A DNA stretch of 64,000 nt from Cupriavidus campinensis (GCF_905397395.1 NZ_CAJPVH010000005.1:1-64000); one strand, 5' to 3'; numbered from the stretch's first letter, positions 34,516-44,171 are shown. Made by a program: numbers and translations. The notes: a model not told the origin generated them from the sequence alone.

Positions 34516-35427
34516 ATGGTGAACCCCCAATGGCTGAAATCCTTCGCAACGCTGGCGGAACTGGGCAACTTCACGCGTACGGCTGACCGCCTGGGGCTGA
34601 CCCAGGCCGCCGTCAGCCAACATGTGCGGCATCTGGAAGATCTGTATGGATCACTGTTGATCCGCCGGCCCCGCGCCTTGGAACTGACCCCGGCGGGTGC
34701 AGCGTTGCTGGAATACTGCGCCGAGGTGAACCAGGCGCATGAGCGGCTGGCCTCGCGGCTCTCCGACGCCGATGCCACGCAGGGCGAGGTGGCGCTGATC
34801 ACGCCCGGCAGCATCGGGCTATTTATCTACCCGATGCTGCTGGACCTCCAGCAGGAACACCCCGGGCTCGCCGTGAGGCACCGCTTCGCGCCCGATACCG
34901 AGGTGCTGGAGGCGGTGCTGCACAACCGCTACGAACTTGGCATCGTCACGCTCAAGCCGGACGACACGCGCCTGACCGCCACGCCGTTCATCGAAGAACC
35001 GCTGGAGCTGGTGATCCCGCCGGACGAGGAAGTCCATAGCTGGGACGACCTCGTGCGCATCGGCTTCATCGACCATGCCGAAGGCCAGGCGATGGCCAAC
35101 CGGCTGCTGAGCCGGCGCTTTCCCGGCAATCCGGGCGCCTTCCACCTGCCCCGGCGCGGCTTCAGCAACCAGATCGGCATGCTGCACGAGCCGGTGGCGC
35201 GGGGGCTGGGCTTCACCGTGGTGCCGCGCTTCGCCCGCGAGGCGTGGGAGCGCACCCGGCCGGTCAAGGTGGCCGAATGCGGCCCGCCGGTGGTGGACAC
35301 GCTCTGGTGGATCCATCGCGCCGAATGGCCCCTTTCCGCACGGGCCACGGGCGTGATCCGCTACCTCCGGCAACGCATCGAGGCCGCTTGCGGCAGCATG
35401 GTCTGCCTGCTGCCGCCGGAGCTGTGA
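34516..35427 (+). CDS. LysR family transcriptional regulator
   Basis: This 303-residue protein has an N-terminal winged helix-turn-helix (QWLKSFATLAELGNFTRTADRLGLTQAAVSQHVRHLEDLYGSLLIRR) and a LysR substrate domain. The start is the ATG at 34516; a GTG three bases earlier is possible. It lies divergent from the second old yellow enzyme gene over a T-N11-A palindrome, so it probably controls that gene and itself. The paoA gene follows 135 bases downstream, so paoABC could also be under its influence. Confidence 0.88.
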   Translation: MVNPQWLKSFATLAELGNFTRTADRLGLTQAAVSQHVRHLEDLYGSLLIRRPRALELTPAGAALLEYCAEVNQAHERLASRLSDADATQGEVALITPGSIGLFIYPMLLDLQQEHPGLAVRHRFAPDTEVLEAVLHNRYELGIVTLKPDDTRLTATPFIEEPLELVIPPDEEVHSWDDLVRIGFIDHAEGQAMANRLLSRRFPGNPGAFHLPRRGFSNQIGMLHEPVARGLGFTVVPRFAREAWERTRPVKVAECGPPVVDTLWWIHRAEWPLSARATGVIRYLRQRIEAACGSMVCLLPPEL

Positions 35428-35562
35428 CAGGCGCCAAGACCCCTGGATTCATGAGCACAGCTAACAAGCGTATGCAGATTCTTGCGGCTACCCTTTGTGC
35501 GCCACGCCTCCTATCATTCCGGTTTGCCTTGCCCGAAAGTCCACATAACAAGGATGCCCCCC

Positions 35563-36225
35563 ATGGAAGATTTCGGCGACATCAGAATGTCACGGCGCGA
35601 CCTGCTCAAGGCGGGCGCGGCTTCGGCCACGGCGGTCGCCGTGCCCGCCGCCCAGGCGCAAGACAGCCCCGCTAATGTAAACACCCCCTCCCCCGGCGCC
35701 AGCCGCCCGCCCGTGGTGGCCAGCGTCACGCTCGACGTCAATGGCCGCCGCCATACGCTCAAGCTGGACACCCGCACCACGCTGCTGGACGCCCTGCGCG
35801 AACACCTGCACCTCACCGGCACCAAGAAGGGCTGCGACCACGGCCAGTGCGGCGCCTGCACGGTGATGGCCGATGGGCGGCGCATCAACGCCTGTCTGTC
35901 GCTGGCCGTGATGCACGATGGGGGCAAGGTCACCACTATCGAGGGCCTGGGCACGCCCAGCAGCCTGCATCCGATGCAGGCCGCCTTCGTCAAGCATGAC
36001 GGATACCAGTGCGGTTATTGCACGCCGGGCCAGATCTGCTCCGCCGTGGCCGTGCTCGACGAGATCCGCCAGGGCATTCCCAGCCATGTCAGCGCCGACC
36101 TCAACGCGCGGCCGCAGATGAACGTGGTGGAGTTCCGCGAGCGCATGAGCGGCAATATCTGCCGCTGCGGCGCCTACGCCAACATCGCCGATGCCATGAG
36201 CGAAGTGGCCGGGAGGCAGGCATGA
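35563..36225 (+). CDS. paoA: Periplasmic aldehyde oxidoreductase, 2Fe-2S subunit
   Basis: The 220-residue subunit carries two [2Fe-2S] clusters. The N-terminal one has CDHGQCGAC...C in the plant-ferredoxin fold, and the helical one has CGYCTPGQ and CRCGAY. A twin-arginine signal ([20 protein letters not shown]) directs the folded complex to the periplasm. As I recall it, the sequence follows E. coli PaoA closely ([32 protein letters not shown]). I chose the ATG of MEDFGD, nine bases after AAGGA; an ATG at 35554 would overlap this site. It overlaps paoB by ATGA, so the three subunits are translationally coupled. Confidence 0.95.
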   Translation: MEDFGDIRMSRRDLLKAGAASATAVAVPAAQAQDSPANVNTPSPGASRPPVVASVTLDVNGRRHTLKLDTRTTLLDALREHLHLTGTKKGCDHGQCGACTVMADGRRINACLSLAVMHDGGKVTTIEGLGTPSSLHPMQAAFVKHDGYQCGYCTPGQICSAVAVLDEIRQGIPSHVSADLNARPQMNVVEFRERMSGNICRCGAYANIADAMSEVAGRQA

Positions 36226-37172
36226 ATCCCTTCAGCTACGAACGCGCCAAGACCCCGGCGGAGGCCGCCGCAGCCGCCGCGCGCACGCCGGGCAGCCGCT
36301 TTATCGCGGGCGGCACCAACCTGCTCGACCTGATGAAGCTCGGCATCGAGTCCCCCACGCACCTGATCGACGTGAACGGCCTGCGGCTCGACAAGATCGA
36401 GCCCACCGCCGAAGGCGGCCTGCGCGTGGGCGCGCTGGTGCGCAATACCGACCTGGCCGCCGATACCCGCGTGCGGCGCGACTACGGCGTGCTGTCCCGC
36501 GCGCTGCTGGCCGGCGCCTCGGGCCAGTTGCGCAACAAGGCCACCACGGCCGGCAACCTGCTGCAACGCACGCGCTGCCCCTACTTCTACGATACCAACC
36601 TGCCGTGCAACAAGCGCGCGCCGGGCAGCGGCTGCTCCGCCATCGGCGGCGTGACCCGCCAGCACGCGGTGATTGGCGTCAGCGAGGCGTGCATCGCCAC
36701 CCATCCGAGCGACATGGCCGTGGCCATGCGCCTGCTCGACGCCACCGTGGAGACCGTCCAGCCCAACGGCACCGCGCGCACCATTCCGATTGCCGATTTC
36801 CATCGCCTGCCGGGCAACACGCCGCATATCGAGACCGCGCTGCTGCCGGGCGAGCTGATTACGGCTGTCACGCTGCCGCGCCCGCTCGGCGGCGTACACG
36901 CCTACCGCAAGGTGCGTGACCGGGCCTCGTACGCGTTCGCGCTGGTCTCGGTGGCGGCCATCCTCCAGCGCGACGGCACCGGCCGGGTGGCGCTGGGCGG
37001 CGTGGCGCACAAGCCGTGGCGCGTGGAAGCCGCCGAGGCAGAGCTGCCGCGCGGCGCGCGTGCCGTTACCCAGCGTCTGCTGGAAGGCGCCACGCCCACC
37101 CCCGAGAACACCTTCAAGGTGGCGCTGGCCGAGCGCACGCTCGGCGCCGTGCTGCTGCAGGCCAAGGCCTGA
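36222..37172 (+). CDS. paoB: Periplasmic aldehyde oxidoreductase, FAD subunit
   Basis: The 316-residue subunit binds FAD ([15 protein letters not shown], then [17 protein letters not shown]) and has four Cys that in PaoB hold an extra [4Fe-4S] cluster ([13 protein letters not shown], then GSGC and EAC before IATHPSDM). The CO-dehydrogenase flavoprotein C-terminal domain follows ([20 protein letters not shown]). It matches E. coli PaoB over its length, as I recall that sequence. It has no signal; it should ride with PaoA through the Tat system. Confidence 0.95.
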   Translation: MNPFSYERAKTPAEAAAAAARTPGSRFIAGGTNLLDLMKLGIESPTHLIDVNGLRLDKIEPTAEGGLRVGALVRNTDLAADTRVRRDYGVLSRALLAGASGQLRNKATTAGNLLQRTRCPYFYDTNLPCNKRAPGSGCSAIGGVTRQHAVIGVSEACIATHPSDMAVAMRLLDATVETVQPNGTARTIPIADFHRLPGNTPHIETALLPGELITAVTLPRPLGGVHAYRKVRDRASYAFALVSVAAILQRDGTGRVALGGVAHKPWRVEAAEAELPRGARAVTQRLLEGATPTPENTFKVALAERTLGAVLLQAKA

Positions 37173-37218
37173 GGTCCAAGGGCTTAGGCACGGGACAAAA
37201 CAGGAAAAGGACGCTCCG

Positions 37219-39456
37219 ATGAAATTCGACACGCCCGCCACCACCAATCCGATCGACCAGCTCAAGGTGGTCGGCCAGCCGCTCAACCGCATCGACGGCC
37301 CGCTCAAGACCACCGGCACGGCGCGCTATGCCTATGAATGGCACGACGCCGCCCGCAACGCCGCCTATGGCTACGTGGTGGGCGCCGGCATCGCCAAGGG
37401 CCGCATCGCCGCCATCGACACCGACGCCGCCCACCGCGCGCCGGGCGTGCTGGCCATCGTCACCGCCGCCAACGCCGGCACGCTCGGCAAGGGCCGCTTC
37501 AACAACGCCCGGCTGCTGGGCGGCCCGGAGGTACAGCACTACCACCAGGCCATCGCGCTGGTCGTGGCGGAGACCTTCGAGCAGGCACGCGCGGCAGCGC
37601 AGCTGGTGCGGGTGCGCTATGAACGCGAGCGCGGCAGCTTCGACCTCGCCGCCTCACGCGATGGGGCCACACGCCCGAAGTCCGGCGTGCCCGAATCGGC
37701 CCGGGGGGACTTCCCCGGCGCGTTCGCGGCGGCCCCGGTGCAGCTGGACGCCACCTACTCCACCCCCGACCAGGCCCACGCGATGATGGAGCCCCATGCG
37801 TCGATGGCCAGCTGGAACGGCGACCAGCTCACGGTGTGGACGTCCAACCAGATGATCGACTGGAGCCGGGGCGACCTCGCCCAGACGCTCGGCGTGCCGA
37901 AGGAAAACGTGCGCCTGATCTCGCCCTTTATCGGCGGTGGCTTCGGCGGCAAGCTGTTCGTGCGCGCCGATGCGGTGCTCGCCGCCCTCGGCGCGCGGGC
38001 GGTGCGCCGGCCCGTGAAAGTGGCCCTGACGCGCCCGCTGATCTTCAACAACACGCCGCACCGGCCCGCCACGATCCAGCGCATCCGGCTGGGCGCCGGG
38101 CGTGACGGCCGGCTGACCGCCATCGGCCATGAAAGCTGGTCCGGCGACATCGACGGCGTGAAGCCCGAGAACGCGGTGCAGCAGACCCGCCTGCTCTACG
38201 CCGGCGCCCATCGCATGACCGCGCTGCGCCTGTCCGCGCTGGACCTGCCGGAAGGCAACGCCATGCGCGCGCCCGGCGAGGCGCCCGGCATGATGGCGCT
38301 GGAAATCGCCATGGACGAGATGGCCGGCAAGCTCGGCCTCGATCCGGTGGAATTCCGCGTCCGCAACGACACCCAGGTGGACCCGGAGAAGCCCGAGCGC
38401 CCGTTCTCGCAGCGGCGTCTGGTCGATTGCCTGCGCATTGGCGCCGAGCGCTTCGGCTGGCAGGGCCGCGCCACGCGCCCCGGCGCGGTGCGCGACGGGC
38501 AGTGGCTGGTGGGCATGGGCGTGGCGGCGGCGTTCCGCAACAACCAGGTGGCCAAGTCGGGCGCGCGCGTGCGGCTGGACAAGCGCGGCATGGTCACCGT
38601 GGAAACCGACATGACCGACATCGGCACGGGCAGCTACACCATCATCGCCCAGACCGCCGCCGAAATGCTGGGCCTGCCGATCGACAAGGTCATCGTGCGG
38701 CTGGGCGATTCGGCCTTCCCGGTGTCGTCAGGCTCGGGCGGCCAGTGGGGTGGCAACAGCTCCACCGCCGGCGTCTACGCCGCGTGCGTGAAGCTGCGCG
38801 AGGCGATTGCCACGCAGGCCGGCCTCGATGCCGCCACGGCGGTGTTCGAGAACGGCCGGGTCCGCGCCGGGGGCAGCACCGGAAGTAGCACCGGAGGTAG
38901 CACCGGCGGGCGCGCCGTGCCGCTGGCCAGCGTGGCCGCGCGCGGCGACATCGTGGCCGAAGACACCATCGAGTTCGGCGACCTCACGCGCCGCTACCAG
39001 CAATCCACCTTCGGCGCCCATTTCGTGGAAGTGGGCGTGGATGCGGACACCTGCGAGATCCGCGTGCGCCGCATGCTGGCGGTTTGCGCCGCCGGGCGCA
39101 TCCTCAACCCGAAGTCCGCCCGCAGCCAGGTGATTGGCGCCATGACGATGGGCGTGGGCGCGGCGCTGATGGAGGAGCTGGCCGTGGACAAGCGGCTCGG
39201 CTGCTTCATCAACCACGATCTGGCCGGCTACGAGGTGCCCGTGCATGCGGACATCGGTCCGCAGGAGGTGGTGTTCCTCGACGAAACCGACCCGATGTCG
39301 TCGCCGATGAAGGCCAAGGGCGTGGGCGAACTGGGCATCTGCGGCGTGGGGGCGGCCATCGCCAACGCGGTGTTCAACGCCACCGGCGTGCGCGTGCGCG
39401 ACTATCCGGTCACGCTCGACAAGCTGCTCGGGCGCATGCCGGACCTGTCAGCCTGA
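37219..39456 (+). CDS. paoC: Periplasmic aldehyde oxidoreductase, molybdenum subunit
   Basis: The 745-residue catalytic subunit binds a molybdopterin cytosine dinucleotide cofactor and oxidises aromatic and other aldehydes to acids. It starts MKFDTPATTNPIDQLKVVG as in E. coli PaoC. Visible motifs are FIGGGFGGKLF, the substrate-site Arg in AMRAPGEAPG, QWGGNSSTAGVYA near the cofactor, and the catalytic Glu in AKGVGELGICG. A Gly/Ser/Thr repeat insert (GGSTGSSTGGSTGG) is unusual. No paoD (XdhC-like) chaperone gene follows, unlike E. coli; a convergent small gene ends 12 bases after the stop. Confidence 0.95.
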   Translation: MKFDTPATTNPIDQLKVVGQPLNRIDGPLKTTGTARYAYEWHDAARNAAYGYVVGAGIAKGRIAAIDTDAAHRAPGVLAIVTAANAGTLGKGRFNNARLLGGPEVQHYHQAIALVVAETFEQARAAAQLVRVRYERERGSFDLAASRDGATRPKSGVPESARGDFPGAFAAAPVQLDATYSTPDQAHAMMEPHASMASWNGDQLTVWTSNQMIDWSRGDLAQTLGVPKENVRLISPFIGGGFGGKLFVRADAVLAALGARAVRRPVKVALTRPLIFNNTPHRPATIQRIRLGAGRDGRLTAIGHESWSGDIDGVKPENAVQQTRLLYAGAHRMTALRLSALDLPEGNAMRAPGEAPGMMALEIAMDEMAGKLGLDPVEFRVRNDTQVDPEKPERPFSQRRLVDCLRIGAERFGWQGRATRPGAVRDGQWLVGMGVAAAFRNNQVAKSGARVRLDKRGMVTVETDMTDIGTGSYTIIAQTAAEMLGLPIDKVIVRLGDSAFPVSSGSGGQWGGNSSTAGVYAACVKLREAIATQAGLDAATAVFENGRVRAGGSTGSSTGGSTGGRAVPLASVAARGDIVAEDTIEFGDLTRRYQQSTFGAHFVEVGVDADTCEIRVRRMLAVCAAGRILNPKSARSQVIGAMTMGVGAALMEELAVDKRLGCFINHDLAGYEVPVHADIGPQEVVFLDETDPMSSPMKAKGVGELGICGVGAAIANAVFNATGVRVRDYPVTLDKLLGRMPDLSA
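38872..38907. repeat. Three 12-bp repeats in paoC
   Basis: Three imperfect copies of RGYAGCACCGGM encode a Gly-Ser-Thr loop. The frame is kept, so the loop can vary in length. It lies away from the catalytic motifs. Confidence 0.7.
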
Positions 39457-39468
39457 GCGCCTGAACCC

Positions 39469-39744
39469 TTAGTCCCATGGCCGGGGCGCCGACGCCGGGG
39501 GCCGGTGTCGCGCCTCGGCCAGGATGCGACATTCGTCCACCGCGCAGTAGCCGTCACGCAGCAGCGCGCCCCAGACCTCGGTGGCGCTGAGGCCGGTGAG
39601 CGGCGTGTGGGGATCGAAATCGCATGACTCCACCCGCTCGGGCGGGCCGAGCCAGGCGAGCATGGCGGGCGGGATGTTTTCCAGCGGGTGTGTGTGCGCG
39701 ACGAAAAGAGCGCGTACACCACGGCGATGTATCGAGATCTTCAC
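39469..39744 (-). CDS. 91-residue protein of unknown function
   Basis: The gene starts with GTG; AAGGG lies about eight bases upstream. It begins MKISIHRRGVRALFVAHTHP, then has a short helix, WLGPPERVESCDFDPHTPLTG, and LRDGYCAVDECRILAEARH. There is no signal peptide or membrane segment. Two Cys near the C-terminus (GYCAVDEC) are the only notable motif. It is convergent with paoC, whose stop is 12 bases away. I do not recognise the family. Confidence 0.55.
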   Translation of the reverse strand: MKISIHRRGVRALFVAHTHPLENIPPAMLAWLGPPERVESCDFDPHTPLTGLSATEVWGALLRDGYCAVDECRILAEARHRPPASAPRPWD

Positions 39745-39829
39745 GACGGAACCCTTCGAGAGGAACGGAACTGTCTAATTTTTAGGACGCCGGTCGGCCG
39801 GAGGTCAAGGGCGTCCCTGTATCAAGGTA

Positions 39830-41038
39830 TTAATGCATCAATGCATCGGCGATCCGGTCGGCCGTATTGACCGAGTCGGTCAGCCCGAGGTGGCCGTGGC
39901 CTACCGCCAGCCAGAGGCCGGGCTGGCCGTCGGCCGGCCCCACCACGGGCACGGAGTCCGGCATGCAGGGCCGGTGGCCCATCCAGGTGGTGACGTGGGC
40001 GCCTTCGAGCCCCTTGAATGTCTCCCGCGCAATACGTTCGAGGATGGCCGCGCGCTTCGGATCGGGCGGCGCCGCCAGTCCGGCGATCTCCACCGTGCCG
40101 CCCACGCGCAGGCCGCCCTCCATCGGCGTGACGAAGATCTTGCGGTCGGTCAGCACCACGGTGCGCGACACGGCGTCGTGCCGGTTGGTGAACTGCACGT
40201 GATAGCCGCGCTGGCTCTCCAGCAGCAGCCGCACGCCCAGCGGGTCCAGCAGCCGGCGCGACCATGCCCCCGCCGCCACCACCACGTGGTCTGCCGTGTG
40301 GCGGCCTTCCGCGCCGCTCAGCAGCCATTCCCCGCCCTGCCGGCGCAGCCCGCGAATATCGTCGCGCACGATCCGGCCGCCCCCCGCTGCGAAGGCCGCG
40401 GCAATCGCCTCCGTGTAGCGTGCCGGGTTGCGGATGGTGGCGTGGTCGGCCAGATAGACGCCCGCCTGGTAGCGCGGCGCCACGCCGGGCTCCAGGGCCT
40501 CGATGCCGGCGCGGTCGAGCCGCTCGAAGCGGAAACCGAAGCGCTCGCGCAGTTGCCACGCCGCCGCATCGGCCTCCAGCGCGGCGGCATCGGGGTACAG
40601 GTGCAGATGGCCGCGCCGCATGAACAGCTCGGGCACGCCGACTTCGCGCGCCAGCGCCTCGTGGCGATCCCCCGCATTGGCATGGAGCGCGGCCAGCGCC
40701 GCTGCCGACTGCGCCACCCGCCCCGGCGCGGCCGAGAGCACGAAGCGCGTCAGCCACGCCGCCGCCGTGGGCAGGTAGCCGAGCCGCAGATGGAGCGGGC
40801 TTTCCGGATCGAACAGCATCTTGGGGAGTGAGGCCAGCACGCCCGGCATGGCCAGTGGCGCCACCGAACTCACGCTGATGGCGCCCGAATTGCCGTAGCT
40901 GCACCCCTGCGCGGGGCCGTCCCGGTCGATCAGCATCACATCGGCGCCACGCTTGCGCAGCGCCAGCGCGATACAGCAGCCGACAATGCCGGCGCCTACC
41001 ACGGCAACCCGTGGCGTCCTGTCAGTCGTCTTCGTCAT
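39830..41038 (-). CDS. FAD-dependent amino acid dehydrogenase/oxidase, DadA-like
   Basis: This 402-residue flavoprotein has an N-terminal Rossmann motif (VAVVGAGIVGCCIALALRKRGADVMLID), the DAO block GCSYGNSGAISVSSVAPLAMPG, and a C-terminal FAD block (GHGHLGLTDSVNTADRIADAL). It most resembles D-amino acid dehydrogenases and related oxidases that pass electrons to quinone. The start is MTKTTDRTPR; another in-frame ATG lies 15 codons upstream. It is divergent from an NMT1-like binding protein gene, next to a polar amino acid ABC operon, so an imported amino acid or derivative is a likely substrate. Confidence 0.87.
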   Translation of the reverse strand: MTKTTDRTPRVAVVGAGIVGCCIALALRKRGADVMLIDRDGPAQGCSYGNSGAISVSSVAPLAMPGVLASLPKMLFDPESPLHLRLGYLPTAAAWLTRFVLSAAPGRVAQSAAALAALHANAGDRHEALAREVGVPELFMRRGHLHLYPDAAALEADAAAWQLRERFGFRFERLDRAGIEALEPGVAPRYQAGVYLADHATIRNPARYTEAIAAAFAAGGGRIVRDDIRGLRRQGGEWLLSGAEGRHTADHVVVAAGAWSRRLLDPLGVRLLLESQRGYHVQFTNRHDAVSRTVVLTDRKIFVTPMEGGLRVGGTVEIAGLAAPPDPKRAAILERIARETFKGLEGAHVTTWMGHRPCMPDSVPVVGPADGQPGLWLAVGHGHLGLTDSVNTADRIADALMH

Positions 41039-41314
41039 GGGCCGAAACGGTAAACGGATCGGGCGGCGCCTGCAAGCCATCGCGCCGATGTTCGCCCAGC
41101 CGGGGCACCAATTTGCCGTCAATGTGCCGCCATGGCGCATGGGGTGACGCATTGCGGTGCGCCACACCGCCCGCCCGGCGCCGGGGCCGTGGCACGGAAC
41201 CTGCTGAACCGGGGGCAGGAGAGTAGAAGCGTTCAGCGGCCCGCCACGCCATGTCGGGCCGCCCGGAAATTGCTCGCCGCGTGTTCCCACACCCATTTTC
41301 CGGAGAGCTTTCCC

Positions 41315-42352
41315 ATGCGCCGCCGTTCCTTTCTCCACGCCACCGCCGCCACCGCTGTGTCGTCGCTGATTGCCGCCCCCGCCTTCGTGCGCGCCGCCGG
41401 CAGCCTGCAGAAGTTCAAGTTCAACCTCGGCTGGAAGGTCGAGGCGTCCGGCGCCGGCTTCCTGCTGGCCCAGCAGCGCGGCTATTACAAGGACGCCGGG
41501 CTCGACGTGGTGATCGACACCGGCAACGGCTCGGCGTCGGCCATCAGCCTCGTGGCGGGCGGCGCCTACGACTGCGCCTCGGCGGATCTGGCGGCCATGC
41601 TCGAATTCAACGCCGCCAACCCGGCCGCCGCGCTCAAGGCGGTGGCCATCCAGTACGACCTGAACCCCAACGCGGTGATCGTGCGCAAGGATGGCCCGAT
41701 CCGCAAGCCGGGCGATCTGGCGGCCAAGACCATCCTCGGCCAGCCGTTCAACGCCTCGCGCAAGCTGTTCCCGGTGTTCGCCAAGGCGCAGGGCTTCGAC
41801 CCGTCCTCGGTCAAATGGGAGAGCGCCACGCCGGACATCGGCGACACCCGCTTCGTCAAGGGCGATTTCGACGCCGTGGCCTACTTCTACTTCACCGGCC
41901 TGCTGAACCTCAAGGCGCGCGGCATGGGCCCGGAGAAGCTCAGCGTGTTCCGCTTCTCCGACTACGGCATGAAGTCGTACGGCAACGGGCTGGTCGCCAA
42001 CCCGAAGAGCATGGCCGAGCACCCGGACGCCATGAGAGCCTTCGTCAAGGCCTCCACGCGCGGCTGGATCGAGGCGATGGCGGACCCGCAGGCCGGCGCC
42101 GCCGCCGTCAAGGCGCGCGAGCCCCTGGCCGACCAGACGCTGGAATTCGAACGGCTGAAGCTGATTGTCGACGGCTCGATGCGCACGCCCGATACGCTGC
42201 GCGACGGTTGGGGCGCCGCCACCCAGGCGCGCCTGCAGGCCACCATCGACGAGACCGTCGGCGCGTTCGGGATGAAGCCCGGCCTGACCGTGGCCGACAT
42301 CTGGACCGGCCAGTTCTTGCCAGCCCCGGCGGACCGCAAGCTCAAGGCGTAA
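41315..42352 (+). CDS. NMT1/THI5-like ABC transporter substrate-binding protein
   Basis: The 345-residue periplasmic protein has a signal sequence starting RRRSFLHATA (Tat-like RRSFL) that ends near AFVRAAG. The body has the SsuA/NMT1 fold: GWKVEASGAGFLLAQQRGYYKDAGLDVVIDTGNGSASAISLVAGGAYDCA. Relatives bind nitrate, sulfonates, taurine or pyrimidines. GGAGAG precedes the start. No cognate permease or ATPase of that family lies beside it; the ABC operon further right belongs to the polar amino acid family with its own binding protein. A stem-loop follows the stop. Confidence 0.88.
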   Translation: MRRRSFLHATAATAVSSLIAAPAFVRAAGSLQKFKFNLGWKVEASGAGFLLAQQRGYYKDAGLDVVIDTGNGSASAISLVAGGAYDCASADLAAMLEFNAANPAAALKAVAIQYDLNPNAVIVRKDGPIRKPGDLAAKTILGQPFNASRKLFPVFAKAQGFDPSSVKWESATPDIGDTRFVKGDFDAVAYFYFTGLLNLKARGMGPEKLSVFRFSDYGMKSYGNGLVANPKSMAEHPDAMRAFVKASTRGWIEAMADPQAGAAAVKAREPLADQTLEFERLKLIVDGSMRTPDTLRDGWGAATQARLQATIDETVGAFGMKPGLTVADIWTGQFLPAPADRKLKA

Positions 42353-42393
42353 GCCCGGGCGGCCACCCGCCCTCCCCCAACGATCAAAGATCG

Positions 42394-42422
42394 CCCGGCC
42401 GCGTGCACCACGCGCGGCCGGG
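42394..42422. terminator. GC-rich stem-loop after the binding protein gene
   Basis: CCCGGCCGCG and CGCGGCCGGG form a perfect 10-bp stem with a 9-base loop, 41 bases after the stop. No T-run follows, so termination would be weak or factor-dependent. Confidence 0.5.
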
Positions 42423-42500
42423 TATGCACCCCAATGGGGCCCGGCCCGGCCTTCGGCAGGGGCCAGCCGGCCGCTTGCGCCCCAATTTTGCCCACAAGTC

Positions 42501-42523
42501 TTGCATACAAGGCTGGCATACCA
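42501..42523. promoter_or_regulatory. Tandem FadR/GntR-type operators
   Basis: TTGCATACAA (42501-42510) and TGGCATACCA (42514-42523) each miss a perfect palindrome by one base. Both fit the TNGTATACNA type of site used by FadR-subfamily GntR proteins. They are 13 bases apart start to start and end 18 bases before the GntR start, so autoregulation of the operon is likely. Confidence 0.65.
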
Positions 42524-42541
42524 CTTGCAATAGTGGTCCCC

Positions 42542-43297
42542 GTGAGCGAACTCCAAGACAAACCCTCCGCCGACATTGCCCAGCGCATCACCGAGGCCAT
42601 GCTCGCGCAAAAGCTGCTGCCGGGCTCGCGCCTGGGCGAGCAGGAACTGGCCGCGCTGTTCGGCGTCAGCCGCACGCTGGTGCGCGAGGCGCTGATGCGG
42701 CTGGCCGCGCGCGGCATGGTGACCGTAAGCGCCCGGCGCGGCTGGTACCTGATCGAACCCGGCGCCGACGATATCCGCGCCGCGTTTGCCGCCCGCCGCA
42801 TCATCGAGACCGGCCTGCTGCGCGAGATCAGCGCGGCCCAGCCGCCCAGCGCGCCGGCCATCCACACGCTGAAGGTGCATATCGCCCGCGAAAAGGCGGC
42901 GCTGGACGGCAACGACGCCGGCGAGCGCAGCTTCCTGCTCGGCGACTTCCATGTCTGCCTGTGCGCCACGCTGGGCCACGGCCTGCTCGTGGATACCCTG
43001 CGCGACCTGACCGCGCGCACCACGCTCGTGGCCAGCCGCCAGCAGTCCGCCGCCGACGCGGGCCGCTCCTGCGCGCAGCACGAGGAAATCGTCAACGCGC
43101 TGGCCGCCGGCGACGGCGAACGCGCCGCCCAGTTGATGACCGACCACCTCGGCGAAGTCCACGCCAGCCTGGACGCCGTGCCGGCGGACCCGCTGGCCGG
43201 CCTGCGCCATGCCCTGGCGCCGGTTTCCGGCCGCGCGCCGGCGCCCCCGATCTCCGCTTCCTCCCGCTCCAACCCACCCGCTTTGAAAAAGGACTGA
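42542..43297 (+). CDS. GntR family (FadR subfamily) transcriptional regulator
   Basis: The 251-residue protein has an N-terminal winged helix-turn-helix (SADIAQRITEAMLAQKLLPGSRLGEQELAALFGVSRTLVREALMRLAARGMV) and a helical FCD ligand domain with metal-binding His (FHVCLCATLGH, HEEIVNAL, HLGEVH). I chose the GTG of SELQDKPS just after the operator sites; an ATG at 42434 would place the operators inside the gene. Three bases separate its stop from the binding protein ATG, so it heads the ABC operon and probably represses it until an amino acid-like ligand binds. Confidence 0.87.
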   Translation: MSELQDKPSADIAQRITEAMLAQKLLPGSRLGEQELAALFGVSRTLVREALMRLAARGMVTVSARRGWYLIEPGADDIRAAFAARRIIETGLLREISAAQPPSAPAIHTLKVHIAREKAALDGNDAGERSFLLGDFHVCLCATLGHGLLVDTLRDLTARTTLVASRQQSAADAGRSCAQHEEIVNALAAGDGERAAQLMTDHLGEVHASLDAVPADPLAGLRHALAPVSGRAPAPPISASSRSNPPALKKD

Positions 43298-43300
43298 CCG

Positions 43301-44125
43301 ATGACCCCGACTCCATCGACCCCGCTGTTCTCCAAGGCGCGCCGCGCGCTGCTGCTGGGCCTGTTCGCCAGCGCCAGCGTCTGCGTGGCCGCCCTGCCCC
43401 GTCCGGCGCAGGCCGACACGCTCGCGGACATCACCAAGGCCGGCGTGCTGCGCGTGGCGGTGCCGCAGGACTTCCCGCCGTTCGGCTCGATTGGCGCCGA
43501 CATGGCACCGCAGGGCCTGGACATCGACGTGGCCGCGCTGATGGCCAAGAAGATGGGCGTGAAGCTGCAACTGGTGCCGGTATCCAGCACCAACCGCGTG
43601 CCCTACCTGCAGACCCGCAAGGTGGACCTGATCATCTCCAGCCTGGGCAAGAACCCCGAGCGCGAGAAGGTGCTGGACTTCTCCGAAGCCTATGCCCCGT
43701 TCTATAACGGCGTGTTCGGCCCGGCCGACATGGCCGTGAAGAGCGCCGCCGACCTGGCCGGCAAGACCGTTGGCGTCACGCGCGGCGCGGTGGAAGACCT
43801 GGAGCTGTCGAAGATCGCCCCGGCCAACGCCACCATCAAGCGCTACGAGGACAACAACGCGACGATCTCCGCATTCCTCTCCGGCCAGGTGCAGCTGATT
43901 GCCACCGGCAACGTGGTGGCCTCGGCGCTGATCGCCAAGCATGCGCCCAAGGCGCCCGAGACCAAGTTCCTGATCAAGAACTCGCCGTGCTTTATCGGCA
44001 TGAACAAGGACGAGCCGGCGCTGCAGGCCAAGGTGAACGCCATCCTGGCCGAAGCCAAGAAAGACGGCGCGCTGAACTCGCTGTCGATCAAGTGGCTGCT
44101 GCGTCCGCTGCCGGCGCAGCTCTGA
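43301..44125 (+). CDS. Polar amino acid ABC transporter, substrate-binding protein
   Basis: This 274-residue periplasmic protein has a signal peptide (about 1-38, ending PAQA) and the SBP family 3 fold: DITKAGVLRVAVPQDFPPFGSIGADMAPQGLDIDVAALMAKKMGVKLQLVPV, then RVPYLQTRKVDLII and EREKVLDFSEAY. AAGGA precedes the start. Two permeases and an ATPase follow. The ligand is probably an amino acid or an opine-like derivative. Confidence 0.93.
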   Translation: MTPTPSTPLFSKARRALLLGLFASASVCVAALPRPAQADTLADITKAGVLRVAVPQDFPPFGSIGADMAPQGLDIDVAALMAKKMGVKLQLVPVSSTNRVPYLQTRKVDLIISSLGKNPEREKVLDFSEAYAPFYNGVFGPADMAVKSAADLAGKTVGVTRGAVEDLELSKIAPANATIKRYEDNNATISAFLSGQVQLIATGNVVASALIAKHAPKAPETKFLIKNSPCFIGMNKDEPALQAKVNAILAEAKKDGALNSLSIKWLLRPLPAQL

Positions 44126-44171
44126 TCGCCGCCTGATCCCCGCTCCGCTCCCGCTGCAACCGGTCCCGTCC

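Noticed and set aside
42434-42541. Upstream ATG start for the GntR gene
   Set aside because: It would put both operator boxes inside the coding region and add 36 residues unlike the family's N-terminus.
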